Assembly (NCBI GenBank): GCA_025765615.1
Contig: JAIVFJ010000017.1
Coordinates: forward strand, 372,001 to 436,000
Length of the DNA: 64,000 nucleotides
From: Zopfochytrium polystomum
Taxonomy: Eukaryota; Chytridiomycota; Chytridiomycetes; Chytridiales; Chytridiaceae
Direction: 5' to 3'
A program made the translations under genes and the position numbers. The notes under the pieces are model-generated. The model worked only from the letters and a program-made list of their open reading frames with translations, was not told the origin of the DNA and did not search any database. This document shows, piece by piece, positions 48,067 to 59,701 of the stretch (its first letter is position 1; each line of letters begins with the position of its first letter).

Positions 48067-50208
48067 TTACATATATTTTGGATTTGCAATCGATGTGCCA
48101 TTTTCCCCTCCACCATCGGCAATGTGCCTTAGATACGAGGAAAGATCAATTGCAATTGTTATGAGCCCTAAAAAGAATAGAAGAGCACGGGTTACAAAAA
48201 ATAATCCTCCAAACCAAGATCCACTTCATCACGTACCGATGACAATTTCAAAAGAGATCAAAAAGATTACGATCCATTCCAGCTGTTCCCCATGAGTCGA
48301 TGTCAGGTTGTCTTTCAACATTGCGAGAAGGTCTGAGATAACGCCCACTCGCTGATTGAGCACATCCACTCGCTGGGAAATTTCAAGGTATCCCCGTATC
48401 GCGACGTATAATGGTTCGAGCGCCGGCTCTGACCAGAAAATTTCGGGCGTGTCGAGGACGTTGGAGACCAAGTTTACGTTGATGCGCATGATGAAAAGCT
48501 GTTCACAACGTTTCAGTTCGCATCCACGATGACATTGTGGCGCCACGCGTACCTGACCGATCTTCTTGTTGATTGCTTTTCGAGACATGTGAATCTTTCC
48601 AGTCTCCGCCATGGCATTCGGAATGTGTCTCGTGCTCTCGATTGTTTCTTCGATGAGCCCTTCGAAGAGAATGAGTTTGGCACTTTGGGCAAAGGCGTGG
48701 GATATCGTGAGTTTAATCATGGTTGAGCCGATTGGGGATATGAGAGTGATGATATCATTGTAAATCCGGGCTTGTTGTTGGCGAGAGTACAAGAAGTGAA
48801 ACTTTTCCGGTTCGATTTCGTCGTAGTCTTTCAGTCAGACCGGCAGAAAAATTAGCAAATCGGAGACTTTTAAAAAAGGACCTTGGTAATGGGACATACC
48901 GATGCTTTCCTCTTCGAACGGGCGAATATCGGATAAAATAACTTTCTCCTCTTCCTCCGTGAACCCCCACATGACGACGACTCCATAGTCGAAAAAGAAC
49001 AGTTCAGATGCGGTCGTGCGCCGGACAAGTTCCTTGTATGACAGGCTTTCCCGCAGCCTTGACCACCCATTATAATTTGCCGTCGCTTCAGCACCCGCAC
49101 CTGCTGCTGTCGCCGCATTAGCTTCGTTGTCCTCTGGGATGTCCCACTCGTCCTGCGCGCTCTGGGCTGACGACGACGACGCATTTCTGCCTGGCAGGTC
49201 CGCGTAGTCGCCTCCGTGTTTCAAGTCGTTGGGTAAGACGTCTGCGAGGAAGTTTGCCGTGTTGAAAGTGAAAGAGGCAGGGTGAGTTTGAGGATACGAT
49301 TCAGCATTCTCTTGCGCATTCGAAAAGTCAGGAGGGTCTAAGAAATCAATCAGGTCGTTGTTTCCGGCGTCAGAGTATGAGCTGACAGTGTACGGCGTGT
49401 ACAAAGCTTTGATAACGGTGAGTAGATGCAGGAATTCCAAACAATCATTACCTTCGTCAAAGCGCTTTGGCGATGTTCCATTCCAAGCTTTACGCGAAAG
49501 AAGGTACTCCATAAGCAAGTCCATGTTGTACGAGCTACAATAACTATAAGTAGACGGACGTCAAAGGTCGGCCAACCTGGCTGTACAGTATGCAGTGACG
49601 CGAGGGAGCAAGTTTTTGTCGATGCGCCGCAAAAACTCCTCCTTGGGCGCCCGGGCCGTGAGGGGCTGCAATGCATGGTGGTGTTGGGAAGGAAAGACCT
49701 CGCCGTTTTCCACAGTGCGCGTTGCCTGGTCTGATGCGAGAGCGTCCTCCGGGAAGATCGTGAGCTTTTGGTTCGTTTTCGTAGTTCTGACGTGCCGCAA
49801 CGGTGAGACGCACAAAACAAAAAAAAAAAAAAAAAAAAAAAGTGTCCGCTAACCGTTTCGGCATCCGCTGAGACGCGGCTGCCGCCGACCCCGATCCCGC
49901 AGCCATTGCTTGTCCCGATAGTTGATCTGACGGAGGTTGATGCGTTTTGTTGAGATCTGACCTTTCAGGATGGATGGCTGAAACAAACCTGCGGCAGCCG
50001 ACAGCGAGGCCGTTGCTGCGGACTGATACGCACCACCATGTCCTTGCGAATGCGTTTGCTGCGGTGCCGGCTGAGCCACAGCGCCGGGCAGTGCGGAGGC
50101 GGCGGAGGTCGGTGCATTGGCTCCAGCGATCACGGCCGAGGTGGTGGTGGTGGCGGTCAAAGGGGCGGGCTGTGGCGCTGGCGGCATCGTGGTTGGGGCC
50201 GACGCCAT
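48067..50208 (-). CDS. DUF155 membrane protein (RMD1/RMD8/Sif2 family)
   Basis: Exons 50208-49962, 49908-49854, 49786-49577, then at least four more to a stop at 48067; phases at the first joins agree. The N-terminus is Ala/Pro/Thr-rich. RTTKTNQKLTIFPED is the usual family entry. ASELFFFDYGVVVMWGF and EEEKVILSDIRPFEEESI form the DUF155 core, followed by FHFLYS, a long helical stretch, NLVSNVLDTPEIFW, and a C-terminal membrane helix in the last 40 residues (IVFLISFEIVIG continuing into LITIAIDL). Yeast members (Rmd1, Rmd8) are membrane proteins of poorly known function linked to sporulation; RMND1 of animals is mitochondrial. Intron 2 carries a 23-base homopolymer. The start could be at 50208 or at an in-frame ATG about 90 bases upstream. 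Confidence 0.88.
49819..49841. repeat. Poly(A)/poly(T) run inside an intron
   Basis: 23 consecutive A on the plus strand, poly(T) on the coding strand of the DUF155 gene, within intron 49853-49787. It could serve as an unusually long polypyrimidine tract. Confidence 0.9.
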
Positions 50209-50694
50209 TCGAAGGAGCAGGTCGTCAACAGTTTGTCTTCTTGTTCGAGTGACCAAATGATCCGGATGGCGGCTCGCGTATCTCCGCCCTTCTCGTCTCA
50301 TAGCTCGCAACTGTGGACCGACGCGTCGACGCCCGCGACGCGAACGCAAACACGCGACGCGCCGCCGCGCAGTCGATGTCCCAATCCTCTTCTGCACCAC
50401 AAGTTCGCCAGTGGCTGAAGGGCGGCCGTCCAAGTCAGCTTCTCCCACACGGCGAAGTCCCCGAATACCCGGAAGCGGACAGAGTTGCGAGCGCTCCCTG
50501 CATATCTGTCTTTCAAAAATCGGCCCTGCAAATGCAGCAATGGCTTTCTGAAGAAAGTAGGCCTTTGAAAACGTTTTTCGACAGTGAAAAACTCTAAACC
50601 TGGTACAAACAGACATTTACACCCTGCCACCAAAAAAGACTCAGTGCGAGATGAGCATTTATTGAGCAAGACGGCATGAAGGCAAAGCTTCCAA

Positions 50695-53250
50695 TCATCT
50701 CCAATGACAATAATCACTTTCCTTTCTGATTGGAAGAAAAGAAAGGTACGCATTAGCAGCTAAAAATGAATAGGCAAGCGATAAAATACTGACCCTCTCC
50801 GAGATCTTGTAGTCGATGAACGCCCTCATGTTCAAAAGCGCTTCGTCCGCTCGTTCCCGAATCTCCTTCATTCTCCGCTTGTCCACCTGCTTGACTCGAC
50901 TCCGGAACCCCTGGTAGCATTCCTTCAAAACCGTGACGTATCCTTTCGCAACGAACACGGGAGCGTCGTAGTCGAACGCAGCGTCGGCGTATACGTCGAA
51001 TACTGCGTTCAGTACTTCAGATAGGACTTCGACGGAGGGGTAATATGAAAGGGTATTGGCGGCGGTGGGTGCGGCGGTGCCGAGCTTCAGCATACGCATG
51101 AAGAGGTCGCCGATGAGTTGATTCGTGGCTATCGACCCAGGTGTTTGTGCGAGGATGCTGAGGAGTGCCACGGTTTTGACCTGAAGAGAGTCCGGGGCGT
51201 TGGGAAGGGCGATTGCTTCAGACAGTGCTTGGATGTGAGCAGGATCCGGCAACTGCAAAACGGATAAAGTGAGCTTTTTGTGGTACGTTTCCGCCCAATG
51301 CACAAGATGCTCACCAGAACAGCCGAGTCCGAGGGGGATTTTAACTTCGCACCAGCAGCCCCAGCGTTCTCTAATCCTCTTGCAATCGCCCAGAGGCCCG
51401 AAACAGCCGCTTCAACCACGTCGACAGACTTGTACCCCGCACTGCCGGCGTTTGTCTCACTTAAAACGCCGCTTGCCTCGATAAGCCACTTCCACATACT
51501 AATTGACTCTGCCGGATTCGCAATGAACCATCCAGCGGTGTCCGCAGCAGTCAGCAAATTCTGCAGGCACTCAAAGGATCGTATCCGTGTTGTCCGAAGA
51601 GCAGCGGTGCATGGGAATGCAGGTGAGGCTGCTGCGATGCCGTCAAGAGGCGAAAGGGACGATCCGGCGAGGTTCATAACTTTGGAAATGAGACCGTTTT
51701 CCGAAAGCTGTTTGAAACGGATCGACAGAAGAGATTGCTGCTCGGCGGGTCCTTCGGCCGCTCCAGATTCGGACTGTATCTGCAAAGACAGCTCGTTCTC
51801 GTAGGCCATTGGATCGTCGTTATCCTCATCTTCTCCTCCCTCGCCTCCCTCACCATCGGCATCCATGTCTTGCCAGCCACCGTCTTCTTCCTTTTGCGGG
51901 GACGTATCCTCTTCGGACACATCCACGAAAGTGCTCGAGAGAAGTTCCAGCGCAAGTTGAATGGTGTTTGCTGTTGCAATAGCTGTTTCAAAAGTTGTCT
52001 TCGGAAACGATTAGAAATGTTTAACTGGATGGCAAAATCGCGTTCATCAGTCTCACCTCAATTTTGGTGGTCAGCTGGGAGACGTCAACTTCACCCGTTT
52101 CAGGTAACTCCAAGTTGACTTGCTCCGCGACTACGCTTGCTGTTTCGGCGAGGTTCACATCGAGGCAAAACGCGAGGGTGGGAAGAATGTTCTCCAAAAA
52201 CGTCTGCTGGCTGGCATCCGTTGGGTCCATCAAATTAAAGGCGATGTTCGCTGCGAGCACCTTCAGAATGATTCGGTTTTCGTTCCACACGCCGAGTTCT
52301 GGAGTGTTAGACCAAGAGATAATCTTCTCTATCGATTGCGAGAAAGACACCGAATTCCGCAAGCGGCGCTTGCAGCTGTCGTTATCCTCCGTAACGGTGT
52401 TGAGGAACTGGGCTGAACACGATAGATCAGAGTCTTTATCATACATAGAAACGCAAAGTACTGATACCAGCAGCAAGAACGAGTTTGAACGGAAAGGAGT
52501 GATTTGGATTCATCAACTCGGGCAAAACCGCAAGGGGAAGCGCGGATTGGGTAACCTCGGTCACTGCATCGACGCTTGCCTCTGACAATGACCATAACGC
52601 CAAGATGACTTGCTCAGAAAGGTCGAGGCGGTACTTGAGTTCCGCAGCCTCGTCTTCGGACGCAGGAGCAGTCTTGCTTGCGACGGCCGCTGCAGTCTCC
52701 TGAATCTACCACATGCAAGAATGAGTTTTGAATGGATCACGCCATGCATACTGACCTTTGGAAAAGACTCCAGCAGCGCATTCACTATTCCACGGCGGAC
52801 CATTTCTAAACAAACCTCCTCGCCTCCAAACGAGGATAAGTTGCGAATCGCTCCCGCAATTTCGAGCTGCACCTCTGTGTTCTGCTCATTCTTGAACGCC
52901 GTGGCCAAACCCACGATGACACCACCTTTAAGGAGTTCAAGTCGAGTCGAATCTTCCAAAACGAGATTGGAGATAGCTGCGGCGGCCCACGATCGGTCGT
53001 CCTTCAAGTCGGATGCGAGCTGAGCGAATGGATCAACACTTTACCGCAAATGGGTGGCAACGAATGCGCAAACCTTGCGGACAATCGGAGCGGCTCCAGG
53101 ATTGGTGGAGCGTGCATTGGTACCATTGTCGCTTGGCGTAGGCTGCATGGTGTTGCTCTCTTCGTCACCGTCAGTCGTTCCACTAGTGCCAGTCGGATCG
53201 TGGCGAGCGTTCTGACGGCGCTCTTTCCGGTTATTTTTGCTCTTCCCCAT
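50695..53250 (-). CDS. SYO1: SYO1/HEATR3, symportin for 5S RNP ribosomal proteins
   Basis: Armadillo/HEAT-repeat chaperone that co-imports uL5 (Rpl11) and uL18 (Rpl5) for 5S RNP assembly. Exon 1 (53250-53074) encodes MGKSKNNRKERRQNARHDPTG, the basic Syo1 N-terminus. A 53-nt intron leads to exon 2 from 53020: SWAAAAISNLVLED and EIAGAIRNLSSFGGEEVC, typical ARM repeats. Later exons have further ARM/HEAT repeats and a long acidic loop (GGWQDMDADGEGGEGGEDED, about 51860), as in known Syo1 proteins. The C-terminal exon has RADEALLNMRAFIDYK, also a family feature. A final intron leaves a short tail ending at 50695. There are at least six exons; not every junction was resolved. Divergent from the alpha-galactosidase gene. 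Confidence 0.88.
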
Positions 53251-53936
53251 GATTTCAGGCTGAGTGGGATGGGCCGAGAGTGACTTCCCGAATTAGCTTC
53301 TAAGCTTGCGGCCGCGTTGGGACAAGATCTTAAGTGCGCGGGGCCGCGTTACCTTGGCGGCAAGAGGAAGAAAGAAAGAAAGGAAACAAGACAAGCGAGG
53401 GGCGGACGGAACCTTGTCAGCAACGGAGCTGCTGCGGTGGCACCCACGTGCAGCGCCGCCACGGTGCGCAGAAAGCAAAGAGAGCGAGCGAGTGACAGAG
53501 GAACAAGAGGACCCAAGAGGACCAAGGGACCAAGAGGACCACTTGCGTCTTGCCGCCGACACAACGCGTCAATGGCCTCCCACTGCCGCGAAATCATTTT
53601 GATGTCTCACAGCCGCCGTGGCCTTATGGGGGGGCGGATCCACGGGCAACGAGTGGCTAAAACTTACTCGACCTTCCCCCTCATGCCAAGATAGATTTCA
53701 CCTTCAAGAGCAGTGCCAATCAGAGAAGACAACAAAAGCTGAGCAGGCGACGCCATGGGGTCAATAAACGTCAAGCTGAATCCCATTTACCAACGTGGGC
53801 TTGCTTTCCCTCCCTCTCTCTCCTGCAGCACGCATCTGTCGCTCCGTCCTTGTGTGGGTGCATCACGTGGGTGGGGGTGGGGCGAGGGTTTTTTGGGGCG
53901 CGTGGCCGTTGCGGAGAAACAAAAAAAAAACGAAAC
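53251..53936. promoter_or_regulatory. Divergent promoter region of SYO1 and alpha-galactosidase
   Basis: About 690 bp between divergent start codons. The part 53340-53540 is purine-rich on the plus strand with AGGACCAAG-type short repeats. The alpha-galactosidase start is preceded directly by an A-run (53921-53930). Frames open on both strands here look like composition effects. Confidence 0.45.
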
Positions 53937-55697
53937 ATGCCTGCGCGACTCGCCGCCGCCTCCGCCGCTGTCGCCGCGACCGCCCTCGCGGCCGTCGTCT
54001 GGACCACCCCGGCCGCTTGGGCCCTCGACAATGGCGTCGGAAGGTATTTGGGAGAAACGGAGTGTCCGGGAATGAGATGGTCGGATGCGATGGCGAGTGT
54101 GGGTGTGAGAGATTGGCGAAGGAAAGGAACCTGCTCCCGCGCCGAGATGGGCAGGCAAGCTTCAGCCGGCTCGAGCCGCACTCGCGACCGAGTCGCAAAT
54201 ACCTCCCACGCTTCCGCTTTGCTGACGATTACCTGTACGACCTTATTGTCTCACCTCTACCTCATTAGAACTCCAGCAATGGGGTGGAACAGCTGGAATC
54301 TCTTCGCGTGTGACGTCAACGAGACTATTGTTATGGGGATTGCCGACAAAATCAAAGCAACGGGTTTGGGGGACTTGGGCTACCAGTTTATAAACATCGA
54401 CGACTGCTGGCAAATAGACAGGAACCCAGATGGCTCCATTGTTGTGGATAGTGAGCGGTTCCCGTCGGGCATTCCGCTCCTCTCAAACTACGGTTGGTTT
54501 TGGCTTTCTCTTTATTGTATCAAAGTTCACGCGTTGTCCTTCACGCAGTGCATTCCCTTGGTCTGAAATTCGGACTGTACAGCTCTGCTGGTGACTTCAC
54601 TTGCCAGGGTCGTCCTGGCGGCCTCGAACATGAAGTAGTGGATGCCAACACCTACGCGAAGTGGGAGGTGGACGTAAGTTGCAAAACCATTTATCTCGCA
54701 ATTTACTGACACCACGCACGGAAGTACTTCAAATATGACAACTGCTGGAACAGGAAGGAAAACGACGTAGCCGGGACGAAAGCTCGATACAACCGAATGC
54801 GGGACGCGCTCAACGCCACCGGCCGACCCATCGTTTACAGCATTTGCAACTGGGGAGAAGCAAACATTTGGGAGTACGGCGCCGAGACCGGCCACTCGTG
54901 GCGCACGACCGGCGACATTTGCGACACGTTCGATGACGGCCTCGAGTGCTCGGTGACCTGGATCATGGAGAGGAACGCTCAAATCGCCGAGTACTCTGGG
55001 CCGGGCGGCTTCAATGACCTGGACATGCTCGAAGTCGGAAACGGCGGAATGACGCCCGAAGAATACCGCACGCACTTTTCGGTGTGGGCGGCGCTCAAGT
55101 CGCCCTTGCTGCTCGGAAACGACGTGACAAAGATGACGCCCGAGGACTTTGCCATCATCTCGAACCCGGAGGTCATCGCTATCAGCCAGGACGCGCTTGG
55201 TGCACCTGTTCTCCGTGTCCAGGCCGCAGCGGACACAGGCGCCCCCGCGGACGTGTGGGTCGGTCCTCTGGCCAACGGTGACGAAGTTGTCCTCGTTGTC
55301 AACCGCAAAAACGAAGTCGTGGACTTCGAGCTTGATCTGGCTGCCGTCCTTGCCGACGGCGCGACGCGCGGGCACGTTACCGCCAGGGACTTGTGGAAGC
55401 GGAAGAATCTCGGTCACTTTTCAAAGAAGATTGCGCTCAAGAGCATTCCTGCGCACGGCACCGAAATGCTGAGGGTACCCAGTATTTTTCTCATAGTTTT
55501 TTCGTTTTCGCTTATGCCATTGTACTGGGAGTCGCTGACCAACTTCCGCGTAGATCGGCCACCGCGGCTACCTGTCGGGAATGAACGAGCTGCTGACTCT
55601 CGTCATCTTTGCAACTGTCATCGGCGGTGTTGTTTTGCTCGGACGTTGGTTGTGCCTCCTTCGCGCAAGGCGCACACGGCAGATTCAGCTCCCTTGA
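53937..55697 (+). CDS. GH27 alpha-galactosidase with C-terminal transmembrane anchor
   Basis: Releases terminal alpha-galactose; secretory-pathway or cell-surface enzyme. Exons 53937-54043, 54269-54492, 54549-54673, 54725-55474 and 55554-55697 give 449 residues. A signal peptide spans about residues 1-30. TPAMGWNSWN opens the barrel and INIDDCWQ follows. YFKYDNC carries the catalytic nucleophile Asp, and GGFNDLDMLEVGNG the acid/base Asp. A beta-sandwich domain follows (PLANGDEVVLVVNRK). The last exon encodes a 23-residue hydrophobic helix (about 415-437) followed by a basic RARRTRQ tail, indicating a type I membrane anchor, unusual for GH27. Intron 1 (225 nt) is the longest among the well-resolved introns here. 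Confidence 0.93.
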
Positions 55698-55903
55698 TTC
55701 ACCTCTGCCACAGAAACGCATTACTTTTGTGTTCCTATACATGCAACTTTTGTTTTTCCTGTGCGCAGTGTGTGGTCCATTCTTGTCCCAAAGTACAGAG
55801 TGCAAATACATGCTCCAGGTTGTATTTCAAAACAGAGTGAATTTTCGAAACGCAACGAGAAAGTCAAGACTCTGCATCTATTACCGTAACACCAACTCAT
55901 TCA

Positions 55904-58523
55904 TCAGAAGTAGTTAGATCTCGCTGCCGATGCCGGCTCCCCCGATAATGGCCTAGTCCCCTTGCTTGCAGCACCTGTCGTGCCCATCGCGCCACCTCCA
56001 ACAGCCCTAGCAACTGACTGCCCCACCGTTTGGGACACACCAGTACCAACAGTAGTGGTTGACGGGTAGTATGACAGCCCAACCCCACCACTGCTGCCCG
56101 CGGGAGCGCCCCCTCCAAGTGAACCGAACATTTCCGAGTAACCAACGTTCCCCGACCGCCCCAACCCAGAAGCCGTAGCCGCGTTGCCGTTCGCGTGCAT
56201 GAACGTCGATGCAGTGGCAAGCCGCGGAGGGCTATGGTGGGAAACGGAGCGCGTGGGACTGCCACCGAGGCCCGTGTTTGGTCTTGAGGGGTATCTCCCC
56301 ACGTCGACCCCGCCTCTGAAGGAAGGTCCCGTTGGGCCTATGCCTCCGACAAGCTGTGTTTCGGCAAAGTGGGCAAAGCATCGTGAAGGGGTGAGCCAAG
56401 GTAGCAAACAAAAAAAGCAGGGAGAGCACTCAAAGCTGATCACGCTACATTCGATTTTGGAGCTGAAAACGCTGATGCGGCGGTCGAACCGTACCGATCC
56501 GGGTCGTATCGGGCAAAGGTGGGCAACGCTGAAGACGCCGTTTGTCCAAACGGTCTGGGTCCGGATTCTTCGTTCAATTGCCGGTGCAACCATTCAATTA
56601 CTAGGGGCATTGAGAAATCAAAGTATTGAGTCGAGAGGAGTATCGGAGCATCAACAGAACTGCAAAATCGATAATTAACACCGCACATACCATGGGTATT
56701 ATCCTCAATAATTTTCTTCCCTTCGTCAACTCTTTGCGTTAGTTCATCCACTCGAGATTTTAGCTGATCCGCTTCCTCCTCCTTTTTCGACAGAGATTCT
56801 TTGGCCGACGAGAGATCCTTTTGCAAAGTCTCGATCAAGCTTGCCCGTTCATCCAGGAGCTTCTCTTGCTGCAGCGTTACAACATTTTTAAGTTTCACCT
56901 TTGATTTCGCTGTCTTCAGCTCTGTTTGCATGCGGCGAATGATTTCATTTCCCTGGTGCGAAGCTTCAATGTGGAGCTTGCGAGACAAGTTTCGAGAAAA
57001 AACGTCTTCCAGCGAACCTTTGCTATCTCATCCGTCGCCTTTCTAAAATTCTCGTCAAGCTTCACATTCTGCGTGCGAAAAGCCTCGACCGTCTCCTCCA
57101 GAGATCCACGCTGCTCCTCCGACTCTCGTATAATGCCCTTCCAGCCGCTTCGTCATGTCGTCCAGTGTCTGTCGCCTCACTTCCAACGCAGCGGCGCTCT
57201 CCCGCGAATCGTTCAGGTCTCTTTGCAGCGCATCGCGCTCTTGCGATAAGTCCCGGTTCATGGCTCTAAGTCCGTCAAGTTCGCGCTGGATAGATTGGAG
57301 TTTCTGCATTAAATCATCGTTGCGTCGTTTTTCCTCCGCCAAGTTTGCTTCTGTGGACTGGGCTCTGACTGCGATTTGCGTCTGGGAGGATTGCAATGAC
57401 GCGGACTGCTGTGCCAGGTGTCGCAGCTGCGCCAAAACAGAAATGTCAAAGTTTTTCAATGCTTCTTCTGAGACCAACCTGGTCCTCGTATGATCTTTGG
57501 AGGTCATGCTTTTCGTTTTCCAATCGTTGCCTGAGCTCGTCCCTCTCGCGTTGATACTTTTCTTTCTCTTCTGCGAGCTTCTGATTGAGTGACAGCTGCA
57601 GCCGTGCGGTTTGCTCCACGTTTGCAAGTCTTAACTTTTCGAGCTCCGAGCTCAAACTGCTTGTGGATGCAGAGCTTTCTTTCAACTTCAGAGTAAGGGT
57701 ATCGCTTGTAGATTGCAGTTGAGTTTCTAAAGCTTCATTCTGGACCTAAATTGCAAATCTTAGGCAGAACTGTCCCATGTGGACAATCAACAGTACAAAC
57801 CTTTAGTTCCTTGACGATTGAAGCAAGATATTGCTTTTACCGCCGCATCGTTGCCAGGCACGAACCTGCAATGACAAGTGAATAATGTGCTTGAAGGAGT
57901 TCGTTTCGACAATGCTTAAAAGAGCCGGCTGTTGACCAAGGCCCAGCGTCATCTGCGCAATGAATCTGTCGCAAAACCACTGGCGATCAGGGGAAATCTG
58001 TGCAGTTTCGAGTGATCTACGCCTCGTACTTGGGAAAGTCTTCACCAGCACATCTCCTGCATTCCTCAAGCAGCTCCACAAACTTGAGCGGAAACTGCTG
58101 AAAGTCGACCAAGAGATTTTGCTCCAGTCCGGAGCGAGTGAAAATCCTCTTCAGCGATGTTGAGCTGGTGCAAGAAGAACGGATCCGAGTCATCCGTGAG
58201 CCGGAATGTCCAGCGTCCGCATCGGCGTGGACGATGCTGAGGATGCTTGCCGAGCGGGTGGAAGCGCCACGCGCACTTTGATGACATGTTTGCGAGTCTC
58301 AGATGGAGACGAAGAGGTTGTTGCAAGCTGGAACGACCGGGCGACGGGGTGAAAGGGATCCAAAGAGAGGGGTGCTCGAGTGCGACGCTGCAACGGTCGA
58401 GGCGGAAGACGGAGATGCGCCGGGCAGTGGCACAGGCGATGAGCCAGACTGAGCCAAAGGGGCTTTGATGAAGACGGGGACGGCGTCGAAGAACACCACC
58501 GCAGCGTCGCGCGACGGAGTCAT
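55904..58523 (-). CDS. SAS6: SAS-6, centriolar cartwheel protein
   Basis: SAS-6 dimers build the nine-fold cartwheel that templates centrioles and basal bodies. Start at 58523 (MTPSRDAAVV, then VPVFIKAP). The head domain reads RKHVIKVRVALP, RLTDDSDPFFLHQLNIAEEDF, NLLVDFQQFPLKFVELLEEC, IVETNSFKHIIHLSLQ and FVPGNDAAVK, all clearly SAS-6. Several exons of coiled coil follow, with the SAS-6-typical TAKSKVKLKNVVTLQQEKLL and VIEWLHRQLNE near its end, then a Gly/Ser/Thr-rich tail with stop at 55904. The head-domain reading frame is interrupted by three apparent single extra bases (about 58202, 58129, 57843) and one change at about 58300 that a 40-nt intron could also explain. Everything else is intact, so this is probably a functional gene with sequence errors or an unusual decoding feature. 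Coordinates of inner exons are approximate. Confidence 0.87.
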
Positions 58524-58991
58524 GTTGGAGCAGCTGTCCGATCCAGACTTTAAGCCTTGTCAGAGGCTGAAAGGAGCGAGAGCTCCATGCCCTTGCACAC
58601 TCTGCAACAGGAGCCATGGCCTCGACCAGTTACCAGCAGCCCCACCAACTGCCACGTGCTGTTTAGCTGGTTTCTCGCCCGCTCCTTTGCCGGCTCAAGA
58701 CGCCGCATTAGGTTTACCCTCCGGGCGAGACAGGATTGGGCTGGCTAGGCAGCAGTGCCACTTCTTGAGATGGGAAGGGCCAACGATGCCAGTCAAACTT
58801 GTCAGCAGTTTTGGACGTCCTTGTCAGCCCGCAGTCCAAGGTCCTCGCCCTTCATCGCGTTGACCCTCAAGTCAGCCGCAGATTCCTCAACATCAGAAGC
58901 TCGCATTCAAGCTTAGTAAAGGAACGGCAGCTCTCGATCCGGTCCGCCCGAAGCTTAGAACGAAACTCGCAGCTTCTTTCGACGGCCCAAC

Positions 58992-59425
58992 ATGTCAAAC
59001 GTCAAGGTCACCAAGATCATGGTCCAGCCCATTAACCTGATATTCAGGTTTTTGCAGCAGGTCAGTCCTTCACTGTGCAGTATCCTCTAGAACAACCCAT
59101 CTTTGCGTGCCTTTGTCATCCAAAACCGGAACAAATCCTCATCCTTTCACCTTTAATGACTTCTTCCTCAGAGATCGAAAGTCCAAATATGGCTTTACGA
59201 GCAGGTCGACATAAGAATCGAAGGCCGAATTATTGTAAGAAACCTGGTCTACTTTTCGCGAAATCCGAAACCACTAATGCTCCACTTTGTGTGTAGGGTT
59301 TTGACGAATTCATGTCTTTAGTACTCGATGATGCAGAGGAAGTGTCGGTGCAAACAGGAGATCGAAAACCATTAGGGCGGATTCTTTTGAAGGGTGACAA
59401 CATTACCCTTCTGCGAGGAGAATGA
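58992..59425 (+). CDS. SME1: Small nuclear ribonucleoprotein SmE
   Basis: Member of the heptameric Sm ring on U1, U2, U4 and U5 snRNAs. Exons 58992-59060, 59172-59234 and 59297-59425 give 86 residues, close to the 88-95 typical of Sm[14 protein letters not shown] is the N-terminal helix and Sm1 start. VQIWLYEQ and [22 protein letters not shown] form the Sm1 motif. [16 protein letters not shown] is the Sm2 motif. Divergent from SAS-6 (about 470 bp) and in tandem with the Scd6 gene. Confidence 0.95.
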
Positions 59426-59701
59426 AGGAGTGATGGCGCGAACGCGAAGGTGTCAATTTAATGGAAGAAAGTTAGGCCTTGTCGGCCAGCACTGTCACTT
59501 TGAGCGTTCGTTGTGTCATTGTCTTTCCGTAGGTTACAGTTTCAGCAGTCCGCTTCATGAATAATTAGTACGTAACGGAACGACCACAATCATTGAATTG
59601 GGGGGAGGAGTTGGGTTGATTGGTTGGTTGTTGGTTCAGGAAGAAAATTGCAAAAAGGCACAACCAACCACCTCAAAGTTTCTCCCTCTCAAGCATCGAA
59701 C

